Source of the DNA: Bacteriovoracaceae bacterium
Lineage (GTDB): Bacteria; Bdellovibrionota; Bacteriovoracia; Bacteriovoracales; Bacteriovoracaceae
Direction: 5' to 3'
Length of the DNA: 64,000 bases
NCBI GenBank assembly: GCA_947377285.1
Contig: CANCFT010000012.1
Location: 37,624 to 101,623, forward strand
The position numbers were made by a program, and so were the translations under genes. Under the pieces are notes generated by a model. It had not been told where the DNA came from. It saw nothing but the letters and a program-made list of their open reading frames with translations, and made no database searches. This document shows positions 63,716 through 64,000 of this stretch, in pieces. How positions within the stretch are numbered: the first letter of the stretch is position 1; each line of letters opens with the position of its first letter.

Positions 63716-64000
63716 CTATCTCGTTTTTCGAACTAAACCAACCAGCACACCGCATACTTTTACCATTTGCTCTTCACCAATAATCAAACTGGAAAACAGT
63801 GGATTGTCAGGTTGGAGGGTAAAATTTTTATCATTTTTAATAAATCTTTTGACTGTAAAGCTATTATCAATTTGGACCAATACCACATCCTGGTTTTTTG
63901 CTTTTGAACAGATTTCAAAAACCAATGTGTCGTCATGGTTTATTAACGGATTCATCGAGTCACCCGTAGCGTTGATAAAAAAAGTTTTTTTAGGATGTTC
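63716..64000 (-). CDS. S24 peptidase, UmuD/LexA-like (5' end outside window)
   Basis: C-terminal part of a self-cleaving serine peptidase. The ORF track begins at Met in GDSM, but the frame is open to base 64000 and reads EHPKKTFFINATGDSMNPLINHDDTLV, so the real gene starts beyond the window. Ser in GDSM is the catalytic nucleophile and Lys in FTVKRF the general base. LQPDNPLFSSLIIGEEQMVKVCGVLVG completes the UmuD/LexA fold. Resemblance is closest to UmuD, which acts with UmuC in mutagenic DNA repair, but no umuC follows on this strand. A phage-type repressor is the alternative. Confidence 0.82.
   Translation of the reverse strand, partial: EHPKKTFFINATGDSMNPLINHDDTLVFEICSKAKNQDVVLVQIDNSFTVKRFIKNDKNFTLQPDNPLFSSLIIGEEQMVKVCGVLVGLVRKTR

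Overview
The window is about 64 kb of AT-rich DNA from a Gram-negative, flagellated, rod-shaped bacterium. It encodes an outer-membrane maltoporin, an Mla/MCE lipid transporter, an mreCD-mrdA-rodA elongation operon and a large flagellar operon. The AT-rich coding sequence, frequent TTG/GTG starts, tail-to-tail packed genes, animal-type secreted amylase and this flagellar gene order would fit the Bdellovibrionota, most likely a Bacteriovorax/Peredibacter-like lineage. That placement is an inference from gene content, not from a search. I see no rRNA, tRNA, CRISPR array, insertion sequence or prophage, so this reads as core chromosome.

Layout. 1-5.3 kb: 3' part of an MsbA-like ABC exporter, glycyl-tRNA synthetase and pyruvate phosphate dikinase. 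5.3-11.3 kb: a Cache-domain histidine kinase facing a cell-wall group (beta-lactamase-fold serine hydrolase, muropeptide ligase mpl, and a translationally coupled secreted protein with a faint SleB-like core). 11.4-17.9 kb: metK with a strong terminator, an unrecognised secreted cysteine-rich protein with a tiny membrane protein, an NtrC-type response regulator, and ahpC-ahpF. 17.9-30.3 kb: a maltodextrin locus. Seven minus-strand genes (malQ, pulA, a natural malE-malF fusion, malG, malK, alpha-amylase, ROK sugar kinase) overlap or abut, and a divergent lamB-like porin shares a short control region holding a near-perfect 19-bp inverted repeat. 30.3-33.1 kb: an MCE transporter operon (lipoprotein, MlaE, MlaF, MlaD). 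33.4-50.5 kb: the flagellar cluster (secreted TPR protein, degenerate sigma-54-activator-like protein, flgB, flgC, fliE, fliF, fliG, fliH, fliI, fliJ, MotE-like protein, fliK, flgD, a TIGR02530-type gene, flgE), then a YiiX-like lipoprotein. 50.5-57.0 kb: a small ferredoxin and PpiD on the minus strand, divergent from mreC-mreD-mrdA-rodA. 57.0-64.0 kb: a MarR regulator, a rhodanese-like protein without its cysteine, an HD phosphohydrolase with a glutaredoxin, a histone-H1-like basic/acidic protein, a large TadE/G-like protein, a 290-nt unexplained region, and the end of a UmuD/LexA-like S24 peptidase running off the window.

How the genes work together. In the maltodextrin locus the porin would admit alpha-glucans, amylase and pullulanase trim them in the periplasm or outside, the MalEF-MalG-MalK transporter imports them, and MalQ plus the ROK kinase feed glucose into metabolism. 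The flagellar operon supplies rod, MS ring, switch, export ATPase, hook-length control and hook. The mre/mrd operon together with mpl and the cell-wall hydrolases covers wall elongation and muropeptide salvage.

The items I judge most worth a second look are: the degenerate activator inside the flagellar operon (Walker B acidic pair and GAFTGA loop gone, DNA-binding helix kept); the malE-malF fusion; the structured flgE leader; the candidate maltodextrin operator; the basic/acidic histone-like protein; and the unexplained region next to the S24 peptidase gene.
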